From the NCBI GenBank assembly GCA_000720805.1, contig JODI01000033.1:29432-93431 (forward strand): 64,000 bases of DNA, given 5' to 3'. The stretch is from Streptomyces violaceoruber. GTDB lineage: Bacteria > Actinomycetota > Actinomycetes > Streptomycetales > Streptomycetaceae. A program made the translations under genes and the position numbers. Shown here in pieces: positions 45,381 through 54,799 of this stretch (its first letter is position 1; each line of letters begins with the position of its first letter). The notes beneath the pieces were generated by a model. The model was given only the letters and a program-made list of their open reading frames with translations. It did no database searches and was not told where the DNA came from.

Positions 45381-46535
45381 TCAGGCCACCGACCCGATCC
45401 GCCCCGCCGGTCGCGTCGTCGTGGCGTCGTGGTGGATCGGGGTGTGGGCGCCCGTCAGGGACACCCCGGTCCCGCCGCGCCGGTCGGCGACGATCTCGGC
45501 GGCGATGGACAGAGCCGTCTCCTCCGGCGTACGCGCCCCCAGGTCCAGCCCGATCGGGGACCGCAGCCGGGCCAGCTCCACCTCCGTCACGCCGACCTCC
45601 CTCAGCCGCTGGTTCCGGTCCAGGTGAGTGCGGCGGGAGCCCATCGCGCCGACGTAGGCCACCGGGAGCCGTAGCGCGAGCTGCAGCAGGGGTACGTCGA
45701 ACTTGGGGTCGTGGGTCAGGACGCACAGGACGGTACGGGCGTCGACGTCCGTGCGCTCCAGGTACCGGTGGGGCCACTCGACGACGATCTCGTCGGCGTC
45801 GGGGAAGCGTGCCCGGGTGGCGAAGACGGGGCGGGCGTCGCACAGCGTCACGCGGTAACCGAGGAACTTGCCGATCCGCACGAGCGCCGACGCGAAGTCG
45901 ATCGCGCCGAAGACGATCATGCGGGGCGGGGGCACGGAGGACTCGACGAGCACCGTGAGCGGGGAACCGCAGCGGGAGCCCTGTTCGCTGATCTCCAGGG
46001 TGCCGGTGCGGCCCGCGTCCAGGAAGGCTCGGGCTTCCGCGGCGACCGTGCGGTCCAGTTCCGGATGGGCGCCGAAGCCGCCGTCGTACGCGCCTTCTGG
46101 ACGGACCAGCAGCGCGCGGCCCACGAGGTCGGCGGGGCCGGAGACGATCCGGGCCACGGCCGCCGTCCGGTGGCTCGCCGCGGCCTCCAGCGCGGCCGCG
46201 AGCACCGGGCGGACCCGGTCGCCCGCCCGGACCGGGGTGACGAGGATGTCGATGACGCCGCCGCAGGTCAGACCGACGGCGAAGGCGTCCTCGTCGCTGT
46301 AGCCGAAGCGCTCCATGACCGGCCGGCCGTCCTGCAGGGCCTGCCCGCACAGGTCGTAGACCGCGCCCTCCACGCAGCCGCCGGAGACCGAGCCGATCGC
46401 CGTGCCGTCGGCGTCCACCGCGAGGGCGGCGCCGGGCCGGCGGGGCGCGCTCCCGCCGACGGCCACCACGGTGGCCACGGCGAAGTCACGGCCCTGCTCG
46501 ACCCACCGGTGCAGTTCTTCGGCGATGTCCAGCAT
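45381..46535 (-). CDS. XdhC-family molybdenum cofactor insertion protein
   Basis: A 384-residue XdhC/CoxI-type protein that binds sulfurated molybdenum cofactor and delivers it to xanthine dehydrogenase. The N-terminal domain has 'ATVVAVGGSAPRRPGAAL' and the cysteine in 'IGSVSGGCVEGAVYD'; 'VGLTCGGVIDILV' has the second conserved Cys. The C-terminal Rossmann domain contains 'MIVFGAIDFASALVRIGKFL' and 'YVGAMGSRRTH'. It follows the Mo subunit gene by 144 bases on the same strand. Confidence 0.92.
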   Translation of the reverse strand: MLDIAEELHRWVEQGRDFAVATVVAVGGSAPRRPGAALAVDADGTAIGSVSGGCVEGAVYDLCGQALQDGRPVMERFGYSDEDAFAVGLTCGGVIDILVTPVRAGDRVRPVLAAALEAAASHRTAAVARIVSGPADLVGRALLVRPEGAYDGGFGAHPELDRTVAAEARAFLDAGRTGTLEISEQGSRCGSPLTVLVESSVPPPRMIVFGAIDFASALVRIGKFLGYRVTLCDARPVFATRARFPDADEIVVEWPHRYLERTDVDARTVLCVLTHDPKFDVPLLQLALRLPVAYVGAMGSRRTHLDRNQRLREVGVTEVELARLRSPIGLDLGARTPEETALSIAAEIVADRRGGTGVSLTGAHTPIHHDATTTRPAGRIGSVA

Positions 46536-46679
46536 CTGTCTCGGCCTCCTCGGCGGCAGGGGTGGGTGGAGGGGTTCCCGAAGGGACGGTCAGTGCACGT
46601 CCCTCCTTTCTCGATCGGGTCGTGGGCCTGCTCCTGAGGTTCATGGGGACACGAACGCGCTGGTTCAGCCCCCTGAGGG

Positions 46680-49109
46680 TCACGTTCCGGTCAGGTGTTC
46701 CGGACGTACCGGCGTCCGGTTGAGCTCCAGTCCGGTCGCGTTCCGGATGGCCGCGAGGACCGCCGGGGTCGACGACAGGGTGGGTGCCTCGCCGACGCCG
46801 CGGAGCCCGTACGGGGCGTGGTCGTCGGCGAGTTCGAGCACGTCGACGGGGATGGTCGGCGTGTCGAGGATGGTGGGGATCAGGTAGTCCGTGAAGGAGG
46901 GGTTCTTCACCTTGGCGGTCTTCGGGTCGACGATGATCTCCTCCATGACCGCCATGCCCAGGCCCTGGGTCGTACCGCCCTGGATCTGGCCGATGACGGA
47001 CAGCGGGTTGAGCGCCTTGCCGACGTCCTGGGCGCAGGCCAGCTCGATGACCTTGACCAGGCCGAGTTCGGTGTCGACCTCGACGACCGCGCGGTGGGCG
47101 GCGAAGGAGTACTGGACGTGGCCGAAGCCCTGGCCGGTACGCAGGTCGAAGGGCTCGGTGGGGCGGTGCCGCCACTCGGCCTCGACCTCGACGGCCTCGT
47201 CCTCCAGGACGTCGACCAGGTCGGCGAGGACCTCACCGCCGTCGGTCACGACCTTGCCGCCCTCCAGGAGCAGTTCGGCGGTGGCCCAGGCGGGGTGGTA
47301 CGAACCGAATTTGCGGCGGCCGATCTCCAGGACTCTTTCCCGGACGAGTTCGCAGGAGTTCCTGACAGCGCCTCCGGTGACATACGTCTGGCGTGACGCG
47401 GACGTCGAACCGGCGCTGCCAACCTGCGTGTTCGCCGGGTGGATGGTCACTTGGGCGACGCCGAGCTCGGTGCGGGCGATCTGCGCGTGGACGGTGACAC
47501 CGCCCTGGCCGACCTCGGCCATCGCGGTGTGCACGGTGGCGACCGGCTCTCCGCCGACGACCTCCATGCGCACCTTGGCGGTCGAGTAGTCGTCGAAGCC
47601 CTCGGAGAAGCCGACGTTCTTGATGCCGACCGCGTAGCCGACCCCACGGACGACGCCTTCACCGTGGGTGGTGTTGGACAGGCCGCCCGGCAGTTGTCGT
47701 ACGTCCGCGCCCTCGCTGCTCTCCCACTGGCGCTCCGGCGGCATCGGCATCGCCTTGACGCGGCGCAGGAGTTCGGCGACGGGGGCCGGGGAGTCGACGG
47801 GCTGGCCCGTCGGCATGATGGTCCCCTGCTCCATCGCGTTGAGCTGCCGGAACTCCACCGGGTCCATGCCGAGTTCCTTGGCGACCTTGTCCATCTGTGC
47901 CTCGTAGGCGAAGCACGCCTGGACCGCGCCGAAGCCGCGCATGGCGCCGCAGGGCGGGTTGTTGGTGTAGAGCCCGATGGCCTCGATGTCGACGTCGTCG
48001 ACGACGTACGGGCCCACGGAGAGCGAGGCCGCGTTGCCGACGACGGCGGCGGTGGTGGAGGCGTAGGCGCCGCCGTCCAGCACGATCCGGCACGTGATGT
48101 GCGTCAGCCTGCCGTCCCTGGTGGCCCCGTGCTCGTAGGACAGCTTGGCGGGGTGGCGGTGGACGTGGCCGAAGAAGGACTCGAACCGGTTGTAGACGAT
48201 CTTCACGGGCTTGCCGGTACGCAGCGCCAGCAGACAGGCGTGGATCTGCATGGACAGGTCCTCGCGGCCGCCGAACGCGCCGCCGACGCCGGACAGCGTC
48301 ATGCGTACCTTGCTCTCGGGCAGCCCGAGCACGGGGGCGATCTGGCGCAGGTCGGCGTGCAGCCACTGGGTTGCGATGTAGAGGTGGACGCCGCCGTCCT
48401 CGTCCGGCACCGCGAGACCCGACTCGGGGCCGAGGAATGCCTGGTCCTGCATGCCGAAGGTGTACTCGCCCCTGACGACGACGTCGGCGCGTTCCCTGGC
48501 CGCCGAGACGTCTCCGCGGATGATCGGCTGGCGGTGCACGATATTCGGGTGCGGGACGTGCCCGAAGTGGTTGTCGTCGCGGGCCTGGTGGATCAGGATC
48601 GCGTCCGGCGCGGTCGCGGAGGCCTCGTCGGTGATGACCGGGAGTTCGCGGTACTCGACCTTGATCTTGGCGGCGGCGCGGCGCGCGGTCTCCGGGTGGT
48701 CGGCGGCGACGACGGCGACCGGCTCGCCGTGGTGGCGGACCTTGCCGTGGGCGAGGACCGGGGTGTCGCGGATCTCCAGGCCGTACTTCCGCACCTCGGT
48801 CGGCAGGTCGTCGTACGTCATGACGGCGTGGACGCCGGGCGTGGCGAGGGCCTCGCTCGTGTCGATGGAGACGATCTCGGCGTGGGCGACCGTGGAGCGC
48901 AGGATGTGCCCCCAGAGCATGTCCTCGTGCCACATGTCGGACGAGTACGCGAACTCGCCGGTGACCTTGAGGGTGCCGTCGGGCCGGAGCGTGGACTCGC
49001 CGATGCCGCCCCTGGTCTGCGAACCCTGGGTGATCTTGGTGGGAGTGCCGAGGGGGGCGCCGACGGGGGCACCTCCCTCTCGAGCGAAGCCGGGAGTGGG
49101 GGAGGGCAT
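46680..49109 (-). CDS. Xanthine dehydrogenase, molybdenum-binding subunit
   Basis: An 809-residue large subunit of the heterotrimeric enzyme that oxidises hypoxanthine to xanthine and then urate. 'GVGGAFGGREDLSMQIHACL' and 'PPCGAMRGFGAVQACFAYE' bind the cofactor, and 'YGLRGVGEAPTLSS' carries the base-catalyst glutamate. ATG at 49109, two bases after the Fe-S subunit stop. Urate produced here would go to the uricase operon at 3-7 kb. The operon order is FAD, 2Fe-2S, Mo subunit, XdhC. Confidence 0.94.
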   Translation of the reverse strand: MPSPTPGFAREGGAPVGAPLGTPTKITQGSQTRGGIGESTLRPDGTLKVTGEFAYSSDMWHEDMLWGHILRSTVAHAEIVSIDTSEALATPGVHAVMTYDDLPTEVRKYGLEIRDTPVLAHGKVRHHGEPVAVVAADHPETARRAAAKIKVEYRELPVITDEASATAPDAILIHQARDDNHFGHVPHPNIVHRQPIIRGDVSAARERADVVVRGEYTFGMQDQAFLGPESGLAVPDEDGGVHLYIATQWLHADLRQIAPVLGLPESKVRMTLSGVGGAFGGREDLSMQIHACLLALRTGKPVKIVYNRFESFFGHVHRHPAKLSYEHGATRDGRLTHITCRIVLDGGAYASTTAAVVGNAASLSVGPYVVDDVDIEAIGLYTNNPPCGAMRGFGAVQACFAYEAQMDKVAKELGMDPVEFRQLNAMEQGTIMPTGQPVDSPAPVAELLRRVKAMPMPPERQWESSEGADVRQLPGGLSNTTHGEGVVRGVGYAVGIKNVGFSEGFDDYSTAKVRMEVVGGEPVATVHTAMAEVGQGGVTVHAQIARTELGVAQVTIHPANTQVGSAGSTSASRQTYVTGGAVRNSCELVRERVLEIGRRKFGSYHPAWATAELLLEGGKVVTDGGEVLADLVDVLEDEAVEVEAEWRHRPTEPFDLRTGQGFGHVQYSFAAHRAVVEVDTELGLVKVIELACAQDVGKALNPLSVIGQIQGGTTQGLGMAVMEEIIVDPKTAKVKNPSFTDYLIPTILDTPTIPVDVLELADDHAPYGLRGVGEAPTLSSTPAVLAAIRNATGLELNRTPVRPEHLTGT

Positions 49110-49111
49110 GA

Positions 49112-49684
49112 TCAGACCGCCTCTGACTGCCGGGCGGCCGCCAGGCGGACCGCGTCCATGATCTTCTCGTAGCCGGTGCAGCGGCACAGGTTGCCCGACA
49201 GCGCCTCGCGGATGTCCGCGTCGGTCGGGTTCGGGTTGCGCTCCAGCATCTCGTCGGCGGCGACCAGCAAGCCCGGCGTGCAGAAGCCGCACTGGACGGC
49301 GCCGGCGTCGATGAACGCCTGCTGGACGGGGGACAGCTCGGTGCCTTCGCCGGTGTGGGAGTCCTGGCCCTTGGCCGCCCACTGCTTCGCCTCGTCGAGG
49401 GACGTACCGTGGGCGCCCGTACCGCAGGACCGCTGTTTCGCGTACTCCGCGAGCCCCTCGACGGTGACGACCTCCCGGCCCTCCACCTGACCGGCGGCGA
49501 CCAGACACGAACAGACGGGCACGCCGTCGAGGCGGACGGTGCACGACCCGCACTCGCCCTGCTCGCAGGCGTTCTTGGCCCCGGGCAGCCCGAGCCGTTC
49601 CCGCAGCACGTACAGCAGGGACTCGCCCTCCCACACGTCGTCGGCTTCCTGCGGACGTCCGTTGACCGTGAAACTGACACGCAT
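49112..49684 (-). CDS. Xanthine dehydrogenase, 2Fe-2S subunit
   Basis: A 190-residue subunit with two [2Fe-2S] clusters: a plant-type ferredoxin site 'CEQGECGSCTVRLDGVPVCSC' region (residues 40-62) and the helical site 'VQCGFCTPGLL' with 'NLCRCTGYEKI'. Between them is a longer linker than in small aldehyde oxidoreductases. Electrons pass from the Mo centre to FAD. Start ATG overlaps the FAD subunit stop as TAATG. Confidence 0.95.
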   Translation of the reverse strand: MRVSFTVNGRPQEADDVWEGESLLYVLRERLGLPGAKNACEQGECGSCTVRLDGVPVCSCLVAAGQVEGREVVTVEGLAEYAKQRSCGTGAHGTSLDEAKQWAAKGQDSHTGEGTELSPVQQAFIDAGAVQCGFCTPGLLVAADEMLERNPNPTDADIREALSGNLCRCTGYEKIMDAVRLAAARQSEAV

Positions 49685-50583
49685 TACGCGACACTCCCCT
49701 TCTGATGTGCGGTGCCGTCAGTGCCGCGGTACGACTGCCAGGTCCAGGTCAGGGTGCGGCGGGCCATGACGCCGACCGCGTGACGGCGGTAGCTCGCCGT
49801 GCCCCGGACGTCGTCGATCGGGTTGCACGCGGCGGCGCACAGGTCCGCGAACCGCTTGGCGACCGACGGGGTGATGATCTTGCCGTTGTCCCAGAAGCCG
49901 CCCTCTTCGAGCGCCGCGTTCAGGAATTCCTCGGCGGTCTTGGCCCGGACGGGGGTGGGGGCGGCGGAGCCGATGCCGGTGCGGACCGTGCGGGACGACG
50001 GGTGCAGCGCGAGCCCGAACGCGCACACCGCGATGACCATGGCGTTGCGGGTGCCGACCTTGGAGTACTGCTGCGGGCCGTCGGCCTTCTTGATGTGGAC
50101 GGCCCTGATCAGCTCGTCGGCGGCGAGCGCGTTGCGCTTCACGCCGGTGTAGAAGGCGTCGATCGGGATCAGCCGCGAGCCCCGCACCGACTCCACCTCG
50201 ACCTCGGCGCCGGCGGCGAGCAGGGCGGGGTGGGCGTCGCCGGCCGGGGAGGCCGTGCCGAGGTTGCCGCCGACGCCGCCGCGGTTGCGGATCTGCGGGG
50301 AGGCGACCGTGTGCGAGGCGAGGGCGAGACCGGGCAGCTCGGCGCGCAGGTGCTCCATGATCGCGGAGTACGGGACGGAGGCACCGAGCCGGACGCTCTC
50401 CTCGCCGACCTCCCACTCGTAGAGGTCGGCGACGCGGTTGAGGTCGAGCAGGTACTCGGGCCGGCGGTGGTCGAAGTTGATCTCGACCATCACATCGGTG
50501 CCGCCCGCGATCGGCACGGCGGTGGGATGCTCGGCCTTCGCGGCGAGCGCCTCCTGCCAGCTGGCGGGGCGAAGGAAGTCCAT
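49684..50583 (-). CDS. Xanthine dehydrogenase, FAD-binding subunit
   Basis: A 299-residue CO-dehydrogenase-type flavoprotein subunit: 'AVPIAGGTDVMVEINF' and 'RNRGGVGGNLGTASPAGD' bind the FAD, with the conserved C-terminal domain after residue 175. ATG at 50583 ('MDFLRPASW'). First gene of the xanthine dehydrogenase operon, divergent from the PucR regulator. Confidence 0.94.
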   Translation of the reverse strand: MDFLRPASWQEALAAKAEHPTAVPIAGGTDVMVEINFDHRRPEYLLDLNRVADLYEWEVGEESVRLGASVPYSAIMEHLRAELPGLALASHTVASPQIRNRGGVGGNLGTASPAGDAHPALLAAGAEVEVESVRGSRLIPIDAFYTGVKRNALAADELIRAVHIKKADGPQQYSKVGTRNAMVIAVCAFGLALHPSSRTVRTGIGSAAPTPVRAKTAEEFLNAALEEGGFWDNGKIITPSVAKRFADLCAAACNPIDDVRGTASYRRHAVGVMARRTLTWTWQSYRGTDGTAHQKGSVA

Positions 50584-50950
50584 GGCCGGCTCTCTTCTTC
50601 GTCTCGTGAGTCGTACGGATCGAGCCAATCCGTGTGCGGCGGGCCCGGCTCGTTCATGTGCTTTTCACACACGGTGAGGCCAGTACACAGCGGTGTGCGC
50701 CGACCGGGTCAGTCACGGAAACCATGAAGGAGTTGGCTGGCCAGGGCGGTCATCTTGTAGATTCGTATGAACGGAGGTCGTCGGTAACCTCCTGGTTTTC
50801 CCGGGGAAACGTCCGACATGGGCCGTGTGACCTGGGACACAGCCTCGGACGGAGGGCGGCGCTGACCACGCCGCGGGACCGTCCCCCACCCCACCACAGA
50901 CCCTCAGACTTCATCGTAGATTTCGAGACAGAGAAACGGCGGCGACGAGA
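50584..50950. promoter_or_regulatory. Divergent control region of xdh and the PucR-type gene
   Basis: A 367-base gap with no gene. At 50795-50810, GTTTTCCCGGGGAAAC is a near-perfect inverted repeat (7 of 8 pairs) and the best candidate operator for the PucR-type regulator. A direct pair of GTGTGCG-like segments near 50630 and 50694 is weaker. Confidence 0.5.
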
Positions 50951-52624
50951 ATGCGGCTGCGCGCACTGCTGGACACCGACGCGCTGGGCCTGCGGCTGCT
51001 CGGCGGCGAGGACGAGCTGGATCGCGGCGTGCGGGGCGTGATGACCACCGACCTGCGGGACCCGAGCCGCTATCTCTCCGGCGGGGAACTGGTGCTCACG
51101 GGCCTGGCCTGGCGCCGTGACGCGGCCGACTCCGACCCGTTCGTACGCCTCCTCGTGCAGGCCGGGGTGGCCGCGCTCGCCGCCGGCGAGGCCGAGCTGG
51201 GCACCGTCCCCGACGATCTGGTCGTGGCCTGCGCCCGCCACCGGCTTCCCCTCTTCGCCGTGCACGAGTCGGTGGCGTTCGCGACGATCACCGAGCACGT
51301 CGTACGGCAGGTCTCCGGCGAGCGCGCCGGGGACCTGGCGGCCGTGGTCGACCGGCACCGCCGGATGATGACCTCCGGTCCGGCGGGCGGCGGCCCGGAC
51401 GTGGTCCTGGATCTGCTGGGCTCGGACCTGGACCTGCGGGCCTGGGTGCTGTCCCCCACCGGGCGGCTGGTCGCGGGCCCGAAGGCCGGGGGCCCGGGGC
51501 TGCCCGAAGACGTGTGCGCGAAGCTCGCGGCCGAGCACCTGGCGGCGGTCCGCTCGGGCCGGCGCGGCCCGCACCGCGTCCTGCTCGGCTCCACCACGTA
51601 CTCGCTCTTCGCGGTCGGCAGCGGCGGTCGTTCCCCGCAGGCCTCCCGGGACGTCCGTGAGACGGTCCTGTCGGACTGGCTGCTGGCCGTCGACGCGGAC
51701 GCCGGGGACTGGCCGGAGGAACGCCTGGACCTGCTGCACGGCGTCACCCAGCTGATCGCCGTGGAACGCGACCGCCGGGACGCCGCCCGCGCGGTCCGCC
51801 GCCGGCTGGCCCAGGAGGTACTGGAACTGGTGCAGACGGGCGCCGCCCCCGCCGAGATCGCGGCCCGCCTCCGGGTGGCCGCTCCCGTGCTGCTGCCCGG
51901 CCTGGGCGCGGCCCCGCACTGGCAGGTGGTCGTGGCCCGCGTCGAGTGGGAGGGCGGGGAACCGGCGGGCGGCCCGGTGGCCCAGTTGCTCCTGGAGGAG
52001 ATCCTGGTCGACCCGCTCGCCACCGGCCCCGAGTCCTCCGACCGCGTCGCCGTGGCCGACACCGGCGACGAGGCGGTCGCGCTGGTCCCCCTCCCGGCGG
52101 TCTCCTCGGAGCACGACGGCTCGGAGTCCGGCATCCTCGCCGACGCCCTCCTCGGATCCGTACGGGACCCGTTGTCGGCCGGCCTCGGCGACGACGGCCG
52201 GGTCACCCTGGGCGTCAGCGCGTCCGTCCACTCGGCGGAGGGCCTGCGCGGTGCCCTGGAGGAGGCCCGGCACGCCCGTCGGGTGGCCGCCGCCCGCCCG
52301 GGCCGGGTCTGCGCGGCCGGCCACCAGGAACTGGCCTCCCACGTGCTGCTGCTCCCCTTCGTCCCCGACGACGTCCGCCGCGCCTTCACCGCCCGTCTCC
52401 TCGACCCCCTGCGGGACTACGACCGCCGCCATCGCGCCGAGCTGATCCCCACTCTGGAGGCCTTCCTCGACTGCGACGGCTCCTGGACCCGCTGCGCGAC
52501 CCGCCTCCACCTGCACGTCAACACGCTGCGCTACCGCGTCGGCCGGATCGAGCAGTTGACGAGTCGCGACCTGTCCCGCCTCGAGGACAAGCTGGACTTC
52601 TTCCTGGCCCTGCGCATGAGCTGA
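50951..52624 (+). CDS. PucR-family transcriptional regulator
   Basis: A 557-residue PucR-type activator. The N-terminal PucR domain (about 1-125) begins 'MRLRALLDTDALGLRLLGG', the middle is a GGDEF-derived CdaR-like domain, and the C-terminal HTH_30 contains 'CDGSWTRCATRLHLHVNTL' and 'RYRVGRIEQLTSRDLS'. PucR proteins control purine degradation genes; divergence from the xdh operon supports that here. ATG at 50951. The ligand is probably an allantoin-pathway compound, as for the Bacillus protein. Confidence 0.93.
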   Translation: MRLRALLDTDALGLRLLGGEDELDRGVRGVMTTDLRDPSRYLSGGELVLTGLAWRRDAADSDPFVRLLVQAGVAALAAGEAELGTVPDDLVVACARHRLPLFAVHESVAFATITEHVVRQVSGERAGDLAAVVDRHRRMMTSGPAGGGPDVVLDLLGSDLDLRAWVLSPTGRLVAGPKAGGPGLPEDVCAKLAAEHLAAVRSGRRGPHRVLLGSTTYSLFAVGSGGRSPQASRDVRETVLSDWLLAVDADAGDWPEERLDLLHGVTQLIAVERDRRDAARAVRRRLAQEVLELVQTGAAPAEIAARLRVAAPVLLPGLGAAPHWQVVVARVEWEGGEPAGGPVAQLLLEEILVDPLATGPESSDRVAVADTGDEAVALVPLPAVSSEHDGSESGILADALLGSVRDPLSAGLGDDGRVTLGVSASVHSAEGLRGALEEARHARRVAAARPGRVCAAGHQELASHVLLLPFVPDDVRRAFTARLLDPLRDYDRRHRAELIPTLEAFLDCDGSWTRCATRLHLHVNTLRYRVGRIEQLTSRDLSRLEDKLDFFLALRMS

Positions 52625-52751
52625 AACCTCCGGTGCCCGAGAGTCCCACGACTTTGTGAAATCCTTCACCCACCCTCTTGGCCGGGCCGGTGGATTCGTG
52701 CTGAGATGCGGCCACCACTCAAAGCTCGATGGCGTGCTCGGGGAGGACAAC

Positions 52752-53534
52752 GTGGCGGATACCGCCATGTCTGGTTACGGAACGACCGCCGGCGACGATC
52801 CACTCCAGACCGCGGTATGGCGGTTGCGCTCGCGGGCCTGCTGGGCCGACGCGGCCGCGCTGCTCGAACCGGTCACCGCGCCGGCGGCGCTGCAGCGGGC
52901 GTCGTTGCTGGTGGAGCGGTGTCTGTACACCGAGGAAGGCTGGGAGGAGGCCGAGGACGCGCTGCGCACGGCCGAGGCGCTGGCGCACGGCGACGACGAG
53001 CGGGGGGCGGCCGCTTGTGAACGCGGGCACCTTGCGTACACGGCCACCCTGCACGGCGTACGCGACCGGGCCGACGAGGCGCGGGCCGCGCTGGGCCGGG
53101 CGGCGGCGCTGATCGCTCCGGGGGCTCCGCGGCGGGCGCTGCTCGACTTCCGCCGGGGCCTGGTGGCGGAGAACCTGACCCGCTCCCCACAGGCGGCGCG
53201 GGCCGCGTACCGCCGGGCCCACGCGGGCGCGACGGCCCACTCCGACCCGCTGCTGCTCTCCTTCACCTGGCGCCATCTCGCCGGACTCGCCCTACGGGAG
53301 GGCGAGTTGGCGGAGGCCCGGCACGGCTTCGCCGAATCCCTTCGGATCCGCGAGGAGTTGGGCTACCTGGTCGGTACGGCACCGGCGCTGGCGTCCCTGG
53401 CGGACGCGGAGGCGGAACCGGAGGCGTCCCGGCTCCGGGAGGAGGCTCGCCGGTTGTTCCGGCTGCTGGGCGGCGTACCGACATGGCTGTCCCACCAGTT
53501 GGCTCCGCCGGCGGCGGGGGCGGCCTCGGCGTAG
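52752..53534 (+). CDS. TPR-like helical repeat protein, hypothetical
   Basis: A 260-residue, Ala-rich all-helical protein with repeated 'A..A.ALL/A..A...A' pairs, consistent with five or six TPR-type helix pairs. No enzymatic or membrane features. GTG at 52752 follows GGGAGGACAAC; the longer frame upstream is not supported. Its 3' end is part of a repeated block shared with the convergent GntR gene. Function unknown; TPR proteins of this size often act as adaptors. Confidence 0.7.
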   Translation: MADTAMSGYGTTAGDDPLQTAVWRLRSRACWADAAALLEPVTAPAALQRASLLVERCLYTEEGWEEAEDALRTAEALAHGDDERGAAACERGHLAYTATLHGVRDRADEARAALGRAAALIAPGAPRRALLDFRRGLVAENLTRSPQAARAAYRRAHAGATAHSDPLLLSFTWRHLAGLALREGELAEARHGFAESLRIREELGYLVGTAPALASLADAEAEPEASRLREEARRLFRLLGGVPTWLSHQLAPPAAGAASA

Positions 53535-53907
53535 GGCCCCGGCGGGTGGGGGATCACACCGCCCCGGTGAAGTCCCCCCACCCCCCACCAGCGCCCGCAC
53601 CGCGTCCAGATCCCGCGCGACCAGCGCGTCCAGCAGTGCCGGGTGCTCCGCCGACGGCGGGAGCGGCCTCGGCATAGGGCCCTCGCCGACGTCCGCGCCC
53701 CGGCGAAGTGCTCCCCCACCAGCGCCCGCCGCATGCAGATCTCGCGCGACCAGCCCCATGTTCTCCGCCGACGGCGGGGGCCGCCTCGACGTAGGGCCCT
53801 CGCCGACGCCCGGCCCCGGCGGGTAGGGGATCACACCGCCCCGGCGAAGTGCTCCCCCACCAGCGACCGCACCGCGTCCAGATCCCGCGCGACCAGCGCG
53901 TCCAGCA
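53505..53907. repeat. Triplicated gene junction
   Basis: Three imperfect copies begin at 53505, 53648 and 53765, each starting CCGCCGRCGGCGGG. Each contains the last codons of the TPR-like gene, the intergenic bases and the last 30 or so codons of the convergent GntR gene. The first unit is 143 bp and the second 117 bp, the latter with losses. Copies 1 and 3 agree best (CGCGTCCAGATCCCGCGCGA is identical). The first copy ends the TPR-like gene and the third ends the GntR gene. Confidence 0.88.
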
Positions 53908-54631
53908 GTGCCGTGTGCTCCGCCGCGTCCGCCACCAGATCGGCCCGTCCCCGGGCCCCGGTGCCGCCGGCCAGCGGCCACTGGGCGCGGCGGTGGAGGT
54001 CCTCGGCGACCTGCACCAGTTGCTCGTTGCCCGCGAGCGTCAGCAGCGCCCGGTGGAAGGCCCGGTCGGACTCGGCGTACGTGGCCCGGCAGCCCGAGGA
54101 CGCCGCCCGGACCGTCGCGTCGGCGAGGGGTCGCAGGTCGGCCCACCGCTCCGCCGGCATGGTACGGGCCAGCCGGAGCATCACCGGGACCTCGATCAGG
54201 GCCCGCACCTCCGCCAGCTCCGCCAGCTCCCGCGCACCGCGCTCCAGCACCCGGAAGCCGCGGTTCGGCACGACCTCGACCGCGCCCTCCAGCGCGAGCT
54301 GCTGCATCGCCTCCCGCACGGGCGTGGCCGAGACCCCGAACCGCTCGCCGAGCGCGGGCGCCGAGTAGACCTCGCCGGGCCGCAGCTCCCCCGCCACCAG
54401 CGCGGTGCGCAGGGCGTCGAGGATCTGTCCGCGTACGGAGGACCGCTGGACCGCAGGCCGGGGCGGTGGCGGTGACGGCTCGCCGTGGGTGTGCTCCCCG
54501 CGTACGGCGCCGGGCGCGGCGTACCGCTCCCGGTCCACGTCGGCGGCCCTGAGCTGCGAAGGTACCCGCACCGCGCCGGCCGGGCGATCGGGGATCTCCG
54601 TCCGGTCGGAGCCCTGCGTGCCCTGCTCCAC
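53831..54631 (-). CDS. GntR/FadR-type (FCD) regulator
   Basis: A 266-residue regulator with a disordered N-terminus (1-65), a winged HTH ('VRGQILDALRTALVAGELRP', 'LGERFGVSATPVREAMQQL') and a helical FCD ligand-binding domain whose metal-type residues lie in 'ESDRAFHRALL' and the C-terminal 'AEHTALLDALVARDLDAV'. I start at the GTG at 54631, five bases after GGAGGAGG, rather than the ATG at 54667. The ligand is unknown; FCD proteins bind carboxylic acids. Its 3' end is triplicated. Confidence 0.88.
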   Translation of the reverse strand: MEQGTQGSDRTEIPDRPAGAVRVPSQLRAADVDRERYAAPGAVRGEHTHGEPSPPPPRPAVQRSSVRGQILDALRTALVAGELRPGEVYSAPALGERFGVSATPVREAMQQLALEGAVEVVPNRGFRVLERGARELAELAEVRALIEVPVMLRLARTMPAERWADLRPLADATVRAASSGCRATYAESDRAFHRALLTLAGNEQLVQVAEDLHRRAQWPLAGGTGARGRADLVADAAEHTALLDALVARDLDAVRSLVGEHFAGAV

Positions 54632-54741
54632 GGGTCCTCCTCCGGACGTTTCGGTACTTGGGATCATTACGGCGGGTTGTTACTCGTCCGTCAAGCACCT
54701 TAGGCGCAGAAGCCGCCAGTGCACATCTCACCCCCCTTGGG

Positions 54742-54760
54742 TAAGGTAAGGCTTACCTTC
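54742..54760 (+). promoter_or_regulatory. Iron box (DmdR/IdeR-type operator)
   Basis: AAGGTAAG-G-CTTACCTT at 54743-54759 is a perfect 8-1-8 palindrome that fits the actinobacterial IdeR/DmdR consensus (TTAGGTTAGGCTAACCTAA). It is 40 bases before the ATG of the siderophore-reductase-like gene. Iron-dependent repression is expected. Confidence 0.88.
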
Positions 54761-54799
54761 AACTCGCCCCGCACCTCGTCGTCGATCGGTGGTTCCGGT

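Noticed and set aside
46680..49694. A 1004-residue xanthine dehydrogenase large subunit
   Set aside because: The extra N-terminal part is the wrong frame of the 2Fe-2S subunit gene. The Mo subunit begins at 49109.
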